A DNA stretch of 64,000 nucleotides, from NCBI GenBank assembly GCA_963773655.1, contig CAVZBX010000006.1:124001-188000 (forward strand). Reading direction: 5' to 3'. Every line of letters begins with the position of its first letter. The first letter of the stretch is position 1. Source of the stretch: DASSQJ01 sp963773655. Its GTDB lineage: Bacteria; Actinomycetota; Actinomycetes; Actinomycetales; Dermatophilaceae. Below the pieces are notes generated by a model that saw nothing but the letters and a program-made list of their open reading frames with translations, made no database searches and was not told where the DNA came from. Positions 1-8,399 of this stretch are shown here, piece by piece. Both the position numbers and the translations under genes were made by a program.

Positions 1-1698
1 AGGTGCTCGGCCAGGACGTCGAGAAGGCGTCCGACGTGGAGTGGCTGTTCTGGGTGGGCTGCGCCGGCGCCTACGAGGACCGCGCCAAGAAGACCACCCG
101 GGCGGTCGCCGAGCTGCTCGACACCGCCGGGGTGTCCTTCGCCGTCCTCGGTGACGGCGAGACGTGCACCGGCGACTCCGCACGCCGTGCCGGCAACGAG
201 CTGCTCTACCAGACCCTGGCCGAGCAGAACGTCGAGACCTTCGGCGAGTTCGGCGTCACCAAGGTGGTCGTCACCTGCGCCCACTGCTTCAACACCATCA
301 AGAACGAGTACCCCGAGCTCGGGGGCACCTACGAGGTCGTCCACCACACCCAGCTGCTCAACCGGCTCGTCCGTGAGAAGAAGCTGACGCCGGTGGCCCG
401 GCCCGACGAGGCCCCCGGCATGTCGACGGCGAAGAACGCCGCCTCCACCGCGGGCACGGTCACCTACCACGACCCCTGCTACCTCGGCCGGCACAACGGC
501 GTCTACGCGCCGCCGCGCGAGCTCATCGGCGCCCTGCCCGGGGTGGAGCTGCGGGAGATGCCGCGCAACGCCGAGAGGGCGTTCTGCTGCGGTGCCGGTG
601 GGGCACGGATGTGGATGGAGGAGAAGCTCGGGTCGCGGGTCAACACCAACCGCACCGAGGAGGCCCTGGCCACCGGCGCCGAGAGGATCGCCATCGGCTG
701 CCCCTTCTGCCGGGTGATGATCTCCGACGGCGTCACGGAGAAGGAGGCCGAGGACACAGTCGAGGTCGTCGACGTGGCCCAGATGCTGCTCGCCGCGGTC
801 CGCCGGGGTCAGGACTCCACCGTGGCCGAGGCCCCCGTGGGCGGGCGAGGCGACCGCGGCCGCCGGCGCGGCGACCGCCACCGCGACCGCCGTCGCCACC
901 GAGCAGGAGACGCCCGCTGACGCGCCGCCTGCGGCCGCAGCACCGTCGGACACGGCGGCTCCGCCGACCACCGGCGAGGCGGACCCGTGGGACGAGCCGG
1001 CCACCGCCGCCACGTCCGCGTCCGCGTCCGCACCCGCGGCGCCTGCCGACACCGAGCCGGACCCCTGGGACCAGCCGCCGGCAGCCGAGCAGCCGGAGGC
1101 CGGTCGCTCCCAGGGAGAGCCGGGGCCGGTCAAGGTCAAGGAGGACGCCGCCGCATCCGGCGACGACGTCGACCCCTGGGACGAACCCGCCGACGCCACA
1201 CCAGCGACCGCGACAACGGCCCCAGCCCCCGCCCCGGCCGAGACACCCACCGACGACGTCGACCCCTGGGACGAACCCGCCGACGCCACACCAGCGACCG
1301 CGACAACGGCCCCGGCCCCCGCCCCGGCCGAGACACCCACCGACGACGTCGACCCCTGGGACGAACCCGCCGACGCCACACCAGCGACCGCGACAACGGC
1401 CCCAGCCCCCGCCCCGGCCGAGACACCCACCGACGACGTCGACCCCTGGGACGAGCCCGCCGAGGCCGTGTCCGACACTGCGCCGGCATCCGACGTCGAG
1501 CCCGAGCCGACGGCCACCGAGCCAGTGACCGATGCGCGGTCCCCGTCCGAGGAGGCCGCGACCGAAGCCGGCACCGAGGCAGGGGCGGCCGCGCGGGAGC
1601 CCGAGGCCGACAAGAAGCCGACGGGGTCGTCAGCCGCTGCCGACGGGTCGTTCGGCGGGGACGCCGCACTCGTCGACGAGCCCGACCCCTGGGACTGA
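1..1698 (+). CDS. Fe-S binding oxidoreductase (CCG domain), 5' partial, with DPWD-repeat tail and apparent frameshift
   Basis: C-terminal part of an iron-sulfur oxidoreductase of the heterodisulfide-reductase/CCG type; the N-terminal part lies before the window. Cysteine blocks CAHCFNTIKNEY, HDPCYLGRHN, FCCGAGG and GCPFC are readable; in this family they bind 4Fe-4S clusters. It resembles the mycobacterial protein Rv0338c, which also ends in a low-complexity tail; its electron partners are not known to me. The CCG part is read in the frame of base 3. Near 837-841 (GTGGGCGGG) the sensible reading moves by one base into a frame open to TGA at 1696-1698. That frame encodes an Ala/Pro/Asp-rich tail with seven DPWD motifs, the last at the C terminus. 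Without the shift the protein ends at 920 in an unnatural Arg-rich stretch. A base-call error in the G run is the simplest explanation; a real or programmed shift is possible. Confidence 0.75.
1171..1440. repeat. Three tandem 90-bp repeats inside the Fe-S protein tail
   Basis: Three head-to-tail copies of 90 bp (starts 1171, 1261 and 1351) are almost identical; the second copy differs at one visible base (CCCGGCCCCC for CCCAGCCCCC). A fourth, degenerate start is at 1441. Each copy encodes 30 residues beginning DPWDEPADATPA and ending ETPTDDV. Looser DPWD units flank the array at about 982 and 1060, and one ends the protein. The near identity at DNA level suggests recent expansion. Confidence 0.9.
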
Positions 1699-1711
1699 CC
1701 GGAGTCACCTC

Positions 1712-1783
1712 GGCTCAGCGCACCTTCGGTGTACTCAGCGCACGCTGCACCCTGCGCTGAGCGCCACCACGGTGCGCTGAGCC
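1712..1783. repeat. Nested inverted repeat (TCAGCGCA family), probable terminator
   Basis: Outer arms GGCTCAGCGCACC (1712-1724) and GGTGCGCTGAGCC (1771-1783) are perfect 13-bp complements. Inside them, CTCAGCGCA (1734-1742) and TGCGCTGAG (1753-1761) form a second hairpin with a 10-nt loop. It lies 13 bp after the stop of the Fe-S gene, so it could end that transcript. A related arrangement occurs at 45519-45584. Confidence 0.6.
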
Positions 1784-1890
1784 GCGGTTCGCGACCGCCG
1801 CGCGGACACCGCCTCCTGCACCCGGCCCCCGGTCGGGTCGCACCCGCCGGCCGGACCGGACCAGCCCCCGAGAGCCACGGCCCGGACGCG

Positions 1891-1923
1891 AGTGAGCCCG
1901 CCGGGAACCCCGGCGGGCTCACT
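1891..1923 (-). terminator. Rho-independent-type hairpin after the ABC transporter operon
   Basis: A perfect 15-bp stem (1891-1905 with 1909-1923, arm AGTGAGCCCGCCGGG) closes a 3-nt loop. It starts 30 bp beyond the stop of the substrate-binding protein gene on the minus strand. There is no clear T-run, as is usual in high-GC actinobacteria. Confidence 0.75.
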
Positions 1924-1952
1924 CACCTCGCTGCAGCGGTCGTCTTCGGGGA

Positions 1953-2876
1953 TCAGCCGCCCAAGCCGTTGTCGGCGAGGAACTGCTGCGCGACCTCCTG
2001 CGGGTCCTTCTTCTCGATGTCGGTCTGCTTCAGCATGTCGGCGATGGCCTGGGTGGTCAGCTTCGCCGACACCGCGTTCAGCACGTCGCGCACCTGGTCG
2101 GCGCGGTCGGCCCGCACGAGCGGGACGATGTTCTGCGACCCGAACAGCTTCTCGGTGTCCTCGAGGGTGACGAACCCGTTCTCGGCGATCGCCGGGTCGG
2201 TGGAGAAGATGTTGGCGGCGTCGGCCTGGCCGTTGGCGAGCGCCTGGATGATGGCCTGGCCGGTGAGCGGGCGGAACTGGCCGAACTCGACCCCGTAGGT
2301 CTCCTTGAGCCCGGGGATGCCCTGCGGCCGCTCCTTGAACTCCGGCGGCGCCGCCAGCGTCAGGTCGCCCGCGACCGCCGCGAGGTCGCCGATCGTCGTC
2401 AGCGAGTACTGGTCGGCCGTCTCCTGGGTGACGTTGATCGAGTCGTTGTCCTCGGCCGCCGACTTCTCGAGCACCACGAAGTCGTCGGGGATGACCTCCT
2501 GGACGTGCGCGTACACCTCGTCGGGGTCGGTGCCGTCGTAGGTGTTGTCGTAGTACAGCGCGAGCGCGCCGGTGTACTCGGGGAAGACCTGGATCGAGTT
2601 GTCCTCCAGCGCACGCAGGTACACCTCGCGCGAGCCGATGTTCAGCTTGGTGGAGGCGTCGATGCCCTCGGCCTCCAGCGCGCCGGCGTAGATCTCGGCC
2701 AGCAGGGTGGACTCGGAGAAGTCGGCGCCGCCGACGACGATCGGGCCACCGGACTCACCAGTGGCGCCGGCCGACTGGGTATCGGCGGGTGACATCGGGT
2801 CGCTGCCGCCGCCGCAGGCGGTCAGCCCGAGGATCGAGGCCGCGAGCAGTGCGACGGCGGACGTGGTGCGCTTCAT
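1953..2876 (-). CDS. Osmoprotectant (glycine betaine/choline-type) ABC transporter substrate-binding lipoprotein
   Basis: OpuAC/ProX-type solute receptor, 307 residues, that should hand quaternary amines such as glycine betaine, choline or carnitine to the two permeases encoded just upstream. The start at 2876 gives a lipoprotein signal peptide with lipobox LTACGGG and has AAGGGA at a good distance; a longer frame upstream lacks these. After the signal come IVVGGADFSES and the family motif FPEYTGALALYY, then a second lobe with LTGQAIIQALANGQADAANI and ENGFVTLED. It is the last gene of a four-gene minus-strand operon (ATPase, permease, permease, receptor) and is followed by a strong hairpin. 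The exact substrate cannot be told from sequence. Confidence 0.88.
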   Translation of the reverse strand: MKRTTSAVALLAASILGLTACGGGSDPMSPADTQSAGATGESGGPIVVGGADFSESTLLAEIYAGALEAEGIDASTKLNIGSREVYLRALEDNSIQVFPEYTGALALYYDNTYDGTDPDEVYAHVQEVIPDDFVVLEKSAAEDNDSINVTQETADQYSLTTIGDLAAVAGDLTLAAPPEFKERPQGIPGLKETYGVEFGQFRPLTGQAIIQALANGQADAANIFSTDPAIAENGFVTLEDTEKLFGSQNIVPLVRADRADQVRDVLNAVSAKLTTQAIADMLKQTDIEKKDPQEVAQQFLADNGLGG

Positions 2877-2931
2877 GCGGGGGTCCCTTCGTGTCCGGGC
2901 CGGCGGGCCCGTGGAGTGACGGGTGCTTGGG

Positions 2932-3693
2932 TCATGCGTGCGTGCGGTGGTCAACCGCGGCGCCGTCCGATTCTTCCAGTGCGCCGCTTTCGTCATCGTT
3001 TCGTGACCCACCGACAGTGCGGCCGGTGAGGCCCGGGGACACCACCCGGCGCTGCACCAGCGCCAGCAGCCCCTCGAGCGAGATGGCGAGCAGGGCGACG
3101 AGCAGCGCCCCGCCCGCGGCCTCCGCGTAGTCGCCGAGCTTGATGCCGTCGATGATGAACCGGCCCAGGCCGCCGAGCCCGGGGATGGCCGCGATGGTCG
3201 CCGTGGCGACGACCTGGAGGGTTGCGGAGCGCACGCCGGACAGCATGAGCGGCAACGCGTTCGGGACCTCCACCTGCCAGAGCACCTGTCGGCCCCGCAT
3301 CCCGACCCCGTAGGCGGCGTCGCGCACCGACGGCTCGACCGCCTCGATGCCGCCGTACGTGCCGGCCAGCAGCGGAGGCACGGCGAGGATGGCGAGCACT
3401 CCGATGCTCGGCACGACGTAGGCGAGGTCGCCGGGCAGCTGCGGGCCCAGCCACAGCGACGCGGCGAGCAGCAGGCCGAGGGTGGGCACGGCGCGCACCG
3501 AGTTGGCGACCGACACCAGCCAGCGCGCCCGGCGCGTGTGCCCCACCCACAGCCCGAGCGGGACGGCGACGAGGGCCGCGACGACCATCGTCACGCCGGT
3601 GTACCAGAGGTGCTGCCAGAGCCGGAAGGGGATGCCGTCCGGCCCGGACCAGTTCTCCGGGTCGGTGAACCACTGGAGCAGCGAGGAGATCAT
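2932..3693 (-). CDS. Osmoprotectant ABC transporter permease
   Basis: Inner-membrane permease of 253 residues, BPD_transp_1 (OpuCB/OpuCD) type. It has several hydrophobic helices and the EAA-loop signature around DAAYGVGMRGRQVLW, which docks to the ATPase, followed by GLGGLGRFIIDG. The ATG at 3693 overlaps the stop of the preceding permease by 4 bp (ATGA), which argues for translational coupling and fixes the start; the frame stays open far upstream only as a shadow of neighbouring genes. The tail after the last helix (ESGALEESDGAAVDHRTHA) is hydrophilic. It probably forms a heterodimer with the permease at 3690-4337. Confidence 0.9.
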   Translation of the reverse strand: MISSLLQWFTDPENWSGPDGIPFRLWQHLWYTGVTMVVAALVAVPLGLWVGHTRRARWLVSVANSVRAVPTLGLLLAASLWLGPQLPGDLAYVVPSIGVLAILAVPPLLAGTYGGIEAVEPSVRDAAYGVGMRGRQVLWQVEVPNALPLMLSGVRSATLQVVATATIAAIPGLGGLGRFIIDGIKLGDYAEAAGGALLVALLAISLEGLLALVQRRVVSPGLTGRTVGGSRNDDESGALEESDGAAVDHRTHA

Positions 3694-4337
3694 GCCCGAC
3701 CTCCCGCCACGCGCTGCCAGGGCGTCAGCACCCGCGTGCCGACGACGATGAGCGCGTCGAGGGCCAGGGCGAGCAGCACGGTCGCGATGATGCCGGTGAG
3801 CAGCTCTCCCCAGATGACCCGGTTGTAGCCGTCGATGAGCAGGTCGCCGAGCTGGGAGACGCCGATGATGGACGCGACCGAGACGATGCTGACGTTGCTC
3901 ACCGCCGCGACCCGCAACCCGGCTGCGATCACCGGCACCGCGAGCGGCAGCTCCACCCCGAACAGGCGGCGCACGCCCTTGTAGCCCATCGCGGTGGCCG
4001 CCTGCTCGACGTGGTCGGGCACCGCCTTGAGCCCGTCGGCAACGGTGCGGGCCAACAGCGCGACGGTGTACACCGACATCGCCACGACGACGTTGAGGGG
4101 GTCGAGGATCTGGGTGCCGAGGATGAGCGGCATGACGACGAAGAGCGCCAGCGACGGGATGGTGTAGAGCAGGCCCGTCGTCGTGATGACGGCCGGGTAG
4201 GTGCGGTCCCACCGCTTGGCCATCCAGCCGAGCGGCACGGACACCACGAGGCCGACGACGAGGGGCACCCCCGCGAGGTAGAGGTGCCACCCGGCGAGGT
4301 AGAAGACGTCGTCCCAGTGGGAGGAGAGCCAGTCCAC
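3690..4337 (-). CDS. Osmoprotectant ABC transporter permease
   Basis: Second permease of the system, 215 residues, with about six hydrophobic segments and the EAA-type loop EQAATAMGYKGVRRLF. ASIIGVSQLGDLLIDGYN matches the conserved periplasm-facing segment of OpuC/YehW-type permeases. The start is GTG at 4337, one base after the stop of the ATPase gene. The 3' end overlaps the next permease by 4 bp. It works with the ATPase (4339-5481) and the receptor (1953-2876). Confidence 0.9.
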   Translation of the reverse strand: MDWLSSHWDDVFYLAGWHLYLAGVPLVVGLVVSVPLGWMAKRWDRTYPAVITTTGLLYTIPSLALFVVMPLILGTQILDPLNVVVAMSVYTVALLARTVADGLKAVPDHVEQAATAMGYKGVRRLFGVELPLAVPVIAAGLRVAAVSNVSIVSVASIIGVSQLGDLLIDGYNRVIWGELLTGIIATVLLALALDALIVVGTRVLTPWQRVAGGRA

Positions 4338-4338
4338 G

Positions 4339-5481
4339 TCAGGCCCCGTCCTCCGCGACGCTCACCGATCCGCCGCGCACCGGGTCCTCCTCGTCGCGCT
4401 CGGGGCGCTCGGTCTCCTCGATGGCGGTGAGCACCTCGTGCGCGAACACCGTGCCGACCAGGGCGCCCGAGTCGTCGACGACGACACCGCGCCGAGCCGG
4501 CGAGGACAGGGCCGCGTCGAGCGCCCCCCGCAGGGTTCCGTGGGCCCGCGCCACCGTGCCCCCGCGGTGGAGGTCGGAGTCCTCGACGGGCCGCTGGCCG
4601 ATGCGGGCGGGCTCGACCCAGCCGAGCGGGCGGCGCTCGTCGTCGACGACGAGCAGCCACGACGCGGTGGTGGTGCCCGGCGCCTCGCCGAGCACCACCG
4701 TGCGCTCCGAGCGCAGCGGCAACCGGGGCGTCTCCTGGAACTGCAGCGCCCGGTAGCCGCGGTCGCGGCCGACGAAGTCGGCGACGAAGTCGTCGGCCGG
4801 ATGGGCGAGCAGGTACGCCGGCTCGGCCACCTGTGCGAGCCGGCCGCCGACGCGCAGCACCGCCACCTGGTCGCCGAGCTTGATGGCCTCGTCGATGTCG
4901 TGCGTGACGAAGACGATCGTCTTGCCGAGCTCGTCCTGCAGCCGGAGGAACTCGTCCTGCAGCTGCTCGCGCACGATCGGGTCGACGGCCGAGAACGGCT
5001 CGTCCATGAGCATCACCGGTGGGTCGGCGGCGAGCGCCCTGGCGACCCCGACGCGCTGCTGCTGGCCGCCGGAGAGCTGGGTCGGGTACCGGTCGCCCAG
5101 GTGCGGGTCGAGGCCGACCCGCTCGAGCAGCTCGCGCGAGCGCTCGCGGGTGCGTTTCCGGTCCCACCCGAGCAGCCTCGGGACGGTGCCGATGTTGTCG
5201 AGCACGGTCCGGTGCGGGAAGAGACCGGCGTGCTGGATGACGTACCCGATGCCGCGTCGCAGCTCGGCCTGGTCCATGCGGCCGGTGTCCTGCCCGTCGA
5301 GCGCGATCGAGCCCCGGGTCGGCTCGATCATCCGGTTGACCATCCGCAGGCTGGTCGTCTTGCCGCACCCTGAGGGCCCGACCAGGACGGTGATCTTGCC
5401 CGTGGGGGCGGTGAGCGACAGGTCGTCGACGGCGACGGTGCCGTCGGGGAACTGCTTGGTCACCGCGTCGAACCGGATCAT
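4339..5481 (-). CDS. Osmoprotectant ABC transporter ATP-binding protein with C-terminal CBS-like region
   Basis: ATPase of 380 residues that powers the betaine/choline-type importer. Walker A GPSGCGKTTSL (about residues 35-45), Q-loop VIQHAGLFPH, signature LSGGQQQRVGVARAL, Walker B VMLMDEPFSAVD and switch VTHDIDEA are intact. The Q-loop and signature match the ProV/OpuCA class. About 130 further residues follow the core and include GVVVDDSGALVGTVFAHEVL, a CBS-domain-like stretch; in OpuA/OpuC proteins CBS domains sense ionic strength. It is the first gene of the operon, and the ATG at 5481 gives the canonical MIRFDAVTKQF start. A promoter should lie between 5482 and 5567. Confidence 0.92.
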   Translation of the reverse strand: MIRFDAVTKQFPDGTVAVDDLSLTAPTGKITVLVGPSGCGKTTSLRMVNRMIEPTRGSIALDGQDTGRMDQAELRRGIGYVIQHAGLFPHRTVLDNIGTVPRLLGWDRKRTRERSRELLERVGLDPHLGDRYPTQLSGGQQQRVGVARALAADPPVMLMDEPFSAVDPIVREQLQDEFLRLQDELGKTIVFVTHDIDEAIKLGDQVAVLRVGGRLAQVAEPAYLLAHPADDFVADFVGRDRGYRALQFQETPRLPLRSERTVVLGEAPGTTTASWLLVVDDERRPLGWVEPARIGQRPVEDSDLHRGGTVARAHGTLRGALDAALSSPARRGVVVDDSGALVGTVFAHEVLTAIEETERPERDEEDPVRGGSVSVAEDGA

Positions 5482-5508
5482 CCGTCGACCCTAACGGGAA
5501 AGCGCCGC

Positions 5509-5528
5509 CTGTCGCGGAGCCGCGACAG
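5509..5528. terminator. Short hairpin between the DUF421 gene and the ABC operon
   Basis: CTGTCGCGG (5509-5517) and CCGCGACAG (5520-5528) are perfect inverted arms around AG. The element lies 40 bp after the stop of the minus-strand DUF421 gene and 28 bp before the ATPase start. It could end the first transcript or sit in the leader or operator of the second. Confidence 0.4.
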
Positions 5529-5567
5529 CCTGACGAAGGTGCGTGCCACGACCGTCCGGGGCGCGCC

Positions 5568-6197
5568 TCAGGTGTCGGTCCCGGGCGGTGACGGGGCCGT
5601 GAAGAACGACTCCGGGATCTCGTCGGCACCGCGCACTCCCGTCAGCAGCTGCCGGTCGAGGCGCTGGTCACGCCGCACCACGGAGAGCCCGCCGCGGGGC
5701 TCGAGGACCGCGATGCCGACGTCGTCGCGGTGCCCGACCCCGCTCTGCCGCAACAGGCCCCACAGCGCGGCCTCGCTGATGCCGGCCCGCCGCAGCTCGT
5801 CGTGGCGGGGCTCGCCGGCCACCATCAGCACCACGGCCGCGGGCCCGGTACGCCGCGCCGCCCGGCGCCGCCGCCCGTACTGCCTGACGGCCGGCATCCA
5901 CCGCCCGAAGACGCGTTCGAGCAGCACCAGCGTGCCGATGGCGACGAGACCACCCGCGAGGGTCGGGGCGTCGCCGAGGGTGGCGCGGGCGGCGATGGCC
6001 CCGACGAGCGTGACCAGCGCGATCGTCCCGGTCGAGGCGGTCGTGGCCATCCGTCTCCCCCAGTGGCGGAGCACGGCGGCCACCGCGACGTAGAGGACGC
6101 TCGCCGAGATGACGACGCCGACGGTCTGGGCGAGGGAGATGCCGAGGTGCGAGGCGATGGAGTCCACCGACCGATCATCCACCTCGGGAGCAGCCAC
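5568..6197 (-). CDS. DUF421 (YetF-like) membrane protein
   Basis: Membrane protein of up to 209 residues, matching the DUF421/YetF family. Three hydrophobic helices (about residues 24-45, 58-75 and 80-97) are followed by a basic linker and a cytoplasmic domain with the family motif ELRRAGISEAALWGLLRQSG and then DVGIAVLEPRGGLSVVRR. The role is not established; Bacillus relatives are linked to spore or stress physiology. The start is uncertain: GTG at 6197 gives the longest form, while GTG at 6167 gives a form starting just before SIASHLG. It stands alone, divergent from the MFS gene at 6266. Confidence 0.82.
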   Translation of the reverse strand: MAAPEVDDRSVDSIASHLGISLAQTVGVVISASVLYVAVAAVLRHWGRRMATTASTGTIALVTLVGAIAARATLGDAPTLAGGLVAIGTLVLLERVFGRWMPAVRQYGRRRRAARRTGPAAVVLMVAGEPRHDELRRAGISEAALWGLLRQSGVGHRDDVGIAVLEPRGGLSVVRRDQRLDRQLLTGVRGADEIPESFFTAPSPPGTDT

Positions 6198-6265
6198 CTC
6201 GACGGGCCGGCGCTCGACGCGACGCGGGGCGTCCGCCGGGGGCCGCCCGGTCGTACCGTTGCCCC

Positions 6266-7828
6266 GTGGACCACGAGCCCCGCCCCGACGCCGAGGTCAC
6301 CGGCGACCCCGCGTCGGGCGAGGCCGAGGAGCTCCTGGACCGCACCTCCACCCGCGGACGGCTCGCGCTCACCGCGCTGACCCTCGGCAGCGGCATCGCC
6401 ATCCTCGACGGCACCGTCGTCAACGTCGCGCTGCGCACCATCGGGGCCGACCTCGGCGCGTCGCTGGCGCAGCTGCAGTGGGTCGTCAACGGCTACCTGC
6501 TCTCGCTCGCCTCGCTCGTCCTCGTCGCCGGGTCGCTGGGCGACCGCTTCGGCCGACGGCGCGTCTACGTGGTGGGGGTCGTGTGGTTCGCCGTCGCCTC
6601 GGCGCTGTGCGCCTTCGCGCAGAGCCCCACCCAGCTCGTCGCCCTGCGGGTGCTCCAGGGCGTGGGCGCCGCCCTGCTCACGCCCGGCGCACTCGCCATC
6701 ATCCAGTCCTCGTTCCGTCCGGCCGACCGGGCACCGGCCATCGGCACCTGGGCCGGCTTCTCGGGCGTGGCCGCGGCCCTCGGACCACTGGTCGGTGGCT
6801 GGATCGTCGACACCACCACGTGGCGGTGGGTGTTCGGCATCAACGTCCCCCTGTGCGCGGTCGTGGTGGCCCTGACGCTCCGTGCGGCGCCGGAGAGCCT
6901 GAGCCCGGGGGAGCGCGACCAGCGCTTCGACCTGCCCGGCGCGGCCCTCGCCGTCGTCGCACTGGGGACACTCACCTACGCGCTCACCGCGGTGGGCACG
7001 GCCCCGATGTGGCTCGTCGCGACCCTCGTGCTCGTCGCGCTCGCCTGTGGGGTGGCGTTCGTCGTCGTCGAACGACGCTCGCACCCGGCCCTCGTCCCGA
7101 TGAGCCTGTTCTCGTCGCGGGTGTTCTCGGCGGCCAACGGGATGACGCTCCTCGTCTACGGCGCACTCGGCGCGGTGACGCTCTTCGTCGTCCTCCAGCT
7201 CCAGGCCGCGGGATGGAGCGCCCTCGCGGCCGGACTCTCCAGCGTGCCGATCACCGTCGCGCTCATGCTCCTGTCCTCCCGCGCCGCCGCCCTCGCGGAC
7301 CGGATCGGACCACGCCTGCCGATGACGGTGGGCCCCCTCGTCTGCGCGGCCGGCACGCTGCTGCTCCTGCGCGTCGGGGAGGAGGCCACCTGGTGGGACG
7401 TCCTGCCCGGGATGATCGTGTTCTCGCTGGGCCTCGCGACCCTCGTCTCGCCGCTCACGGCCGCCGTGCTCGCCGCCGCGCCGGACCGCTACGCCGGAGT
7501 CGCCAGCGGGGTGAACAACGCGGTCGCCAGGGCCGGCTCGCTCCTCGCCGTCGCAGTCCTGCCCCCGCTCGTCGGGCTGGTCGGGGAGGACTACCTCGAC
7601 CCGGCGCTGATGACGAACGGGTACCAGGCGGCGCTGCTGTGGTGCACCGGCTTCCTCGTCGCGGGCGGGCTCGTCAGCTGGCTCGGCGTCGGCCCAGAAG
7701 GTTCCCGACGAGGAAGTGGGCCACCATCTCGTGCCATTCGCGAGCATGTCGCAGCATCGCGTGCGACTCGCCCTCTACCCGGATGTGACGCACCGCGACA
7801 CCCGCCTCGGCGAACCAACGGGCAATGA
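6266..7828 (+). CDS. MFS drug-efflux-type transporter (DHA2, 14-TM type)
   Basis: EmrB/QacA-type major facilitator of 520 residues, expected to export drugs or small organic compounds using the proton gradient. Motif C-like ILDGTVVNVALRTIG is near residue 50, motif A GSLGDRFGRRRVYV follows helix 2, and ALGPLVGGWIVD marks helix 5. The start is GTG at 6266 (MDHEPRPD). The normal end of the family lies just after the last helix (GGLVSWLGVG), but no stop follows: the frame runs about 50 more residues antisense to the 3' end of the hydrolase gene, a 155-bp tail-to-tail overlap. The extra tail (RRGSGPPSRAIREH...) looks non-natural, so the true stop may have been lost. Confidence 0.85.
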   Translation: MDHEPRPDAEVTGDPASGEAEELLDRTSTRGRLALTALTLGSGIAILDGTVVNVALRTIGADLGASLAQLQWVVNGYLLSLASLVLVAGSLGDRFGRRRVYVVGVVWFAVASALCAFAQSPTQLVALRVLQGVGAALLTPGALAIIQSSFRPADRAPAIGTWAGFSGVAAALGPLVGGWIVDTTTWRWVFGINVPLCAVVVALTLRAAPESLSPGERDQRFDLPGAALAVVALGTLTYALTAVGTAPMWLVATLVLVALACGVAFVVVERRSHPALVPMSLFSSRVFSAANGMTLLVYGALGAVTLFVVLQLQAAGWSALAAGLSSVPITVALMLLSSRAAALADRIGPRLPMTVGPLVCAAGTLLLLRVGEEATWWDVLPGMIVFSLGLATLVSPLTAAVLAAAPDRYAGVASGVNNAVARAGSLLAVAVLPPLVGLVGEDYLDPALMTNGYQAALLWCTGFLVAGGLVSWLGVGPEGSRRGSGPPSRAIREHVAASRATRPLPGCDAPRHPPRRTNGQ

Positions 7829-8399
7829 CCTGGGTGCGGCGCGGGTCGGTGATCCGGTCGCGGGTTCCGTGCATGAGGAGCACGGGGGTGCCCGGCCGCG
7901 GCTGCCGGACGTCGTTCTCGACCCAGGGCGCGAGCGCGACGATCGCGGCCACGTCGGGGTCGGCGGCGAGGTGCAGCGCGACCCGTCCGCCCATCGAGTG
8001 ACCCACCAGGGCGATCGGCACACCCGGCAGCACCCGGCGGATGCGGTCGAGGGCCCAGCGGGCGTCGACGACGGGGTCGACGGCGGCGCCGTTCCACCCC
8101 CGCACCCGGTTCTTCAGCCGGAGCACGGCGAGGCGGTCGCCTCCGCGGCGCTCGACGGCCCGGGCGAACGGCAGCATCCGCAGCAGCGACACCCCCCACC
8201 ACGTCACCCGCGCCTTGCTGCGCTCGGAGCCACCGTGGAGGATGACGACGACCGCCTCCGGGTCGGGCGGCACCGAGCCGCGCAGCTCGGCGCCGCCGCC
8301 GTCGTCGCTGTCCAGGAGCACCCCCTCCCGGTCGGCGTCCCCCCACGCCACGGACGCACGGGTGACCGGCGGCGTGGCCAGGTACCTGTGCGTCGTCAC
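7674..8399 (-). CDS. Alpha/beta hydrolase
   Basis: Cytoplasmic alpha/beta-hydrolase of 241 residues. The oxyanion segment VVILHGGSERSKA, nucleophile elbow VGHSMGGRVAL, acid region LLMHGTRDRITD and histidine region GESHAMLRH give a complete Ser-Asp-His triad. The substrate cannot be read from sequence; the family includes esterases and lipases. The GTG start at 8399 overlaps the cutA stop by 4 bp (GTGA), so it is co-translated in a dcd-cutA-hydrolase operon. The 3' end overlaps the end of the convergent MFS gene. Confidence 0.88.
   Translation of the reverse strand: MTTHRYLATPPVTRASVAWGDADREGVLLDSDDGGGAELRGSVPPDPEAVVVILHGGSERSKARVTWWGVSLLRMLPFARAVERRGGDRLAVLRLKNRVRGWNGAAVDPVVDARWALDRIRRVLPGVPIALVGHSMGGRVALHLAADPDVAAIVALAPWVENDVRQPRPGTPVLLMHGTRDRITDPRRTQVIARWFAEAGVAVRHIRVEGESHAMLRHAREWHEMVAHFLVGNLLGRRRAS

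Noticed and set aside
1171..1440. CRISPR-like array
   Set aside because: Units are 90 bp with no unique spacers and encode a regular protein repeat; no cas genes are present.
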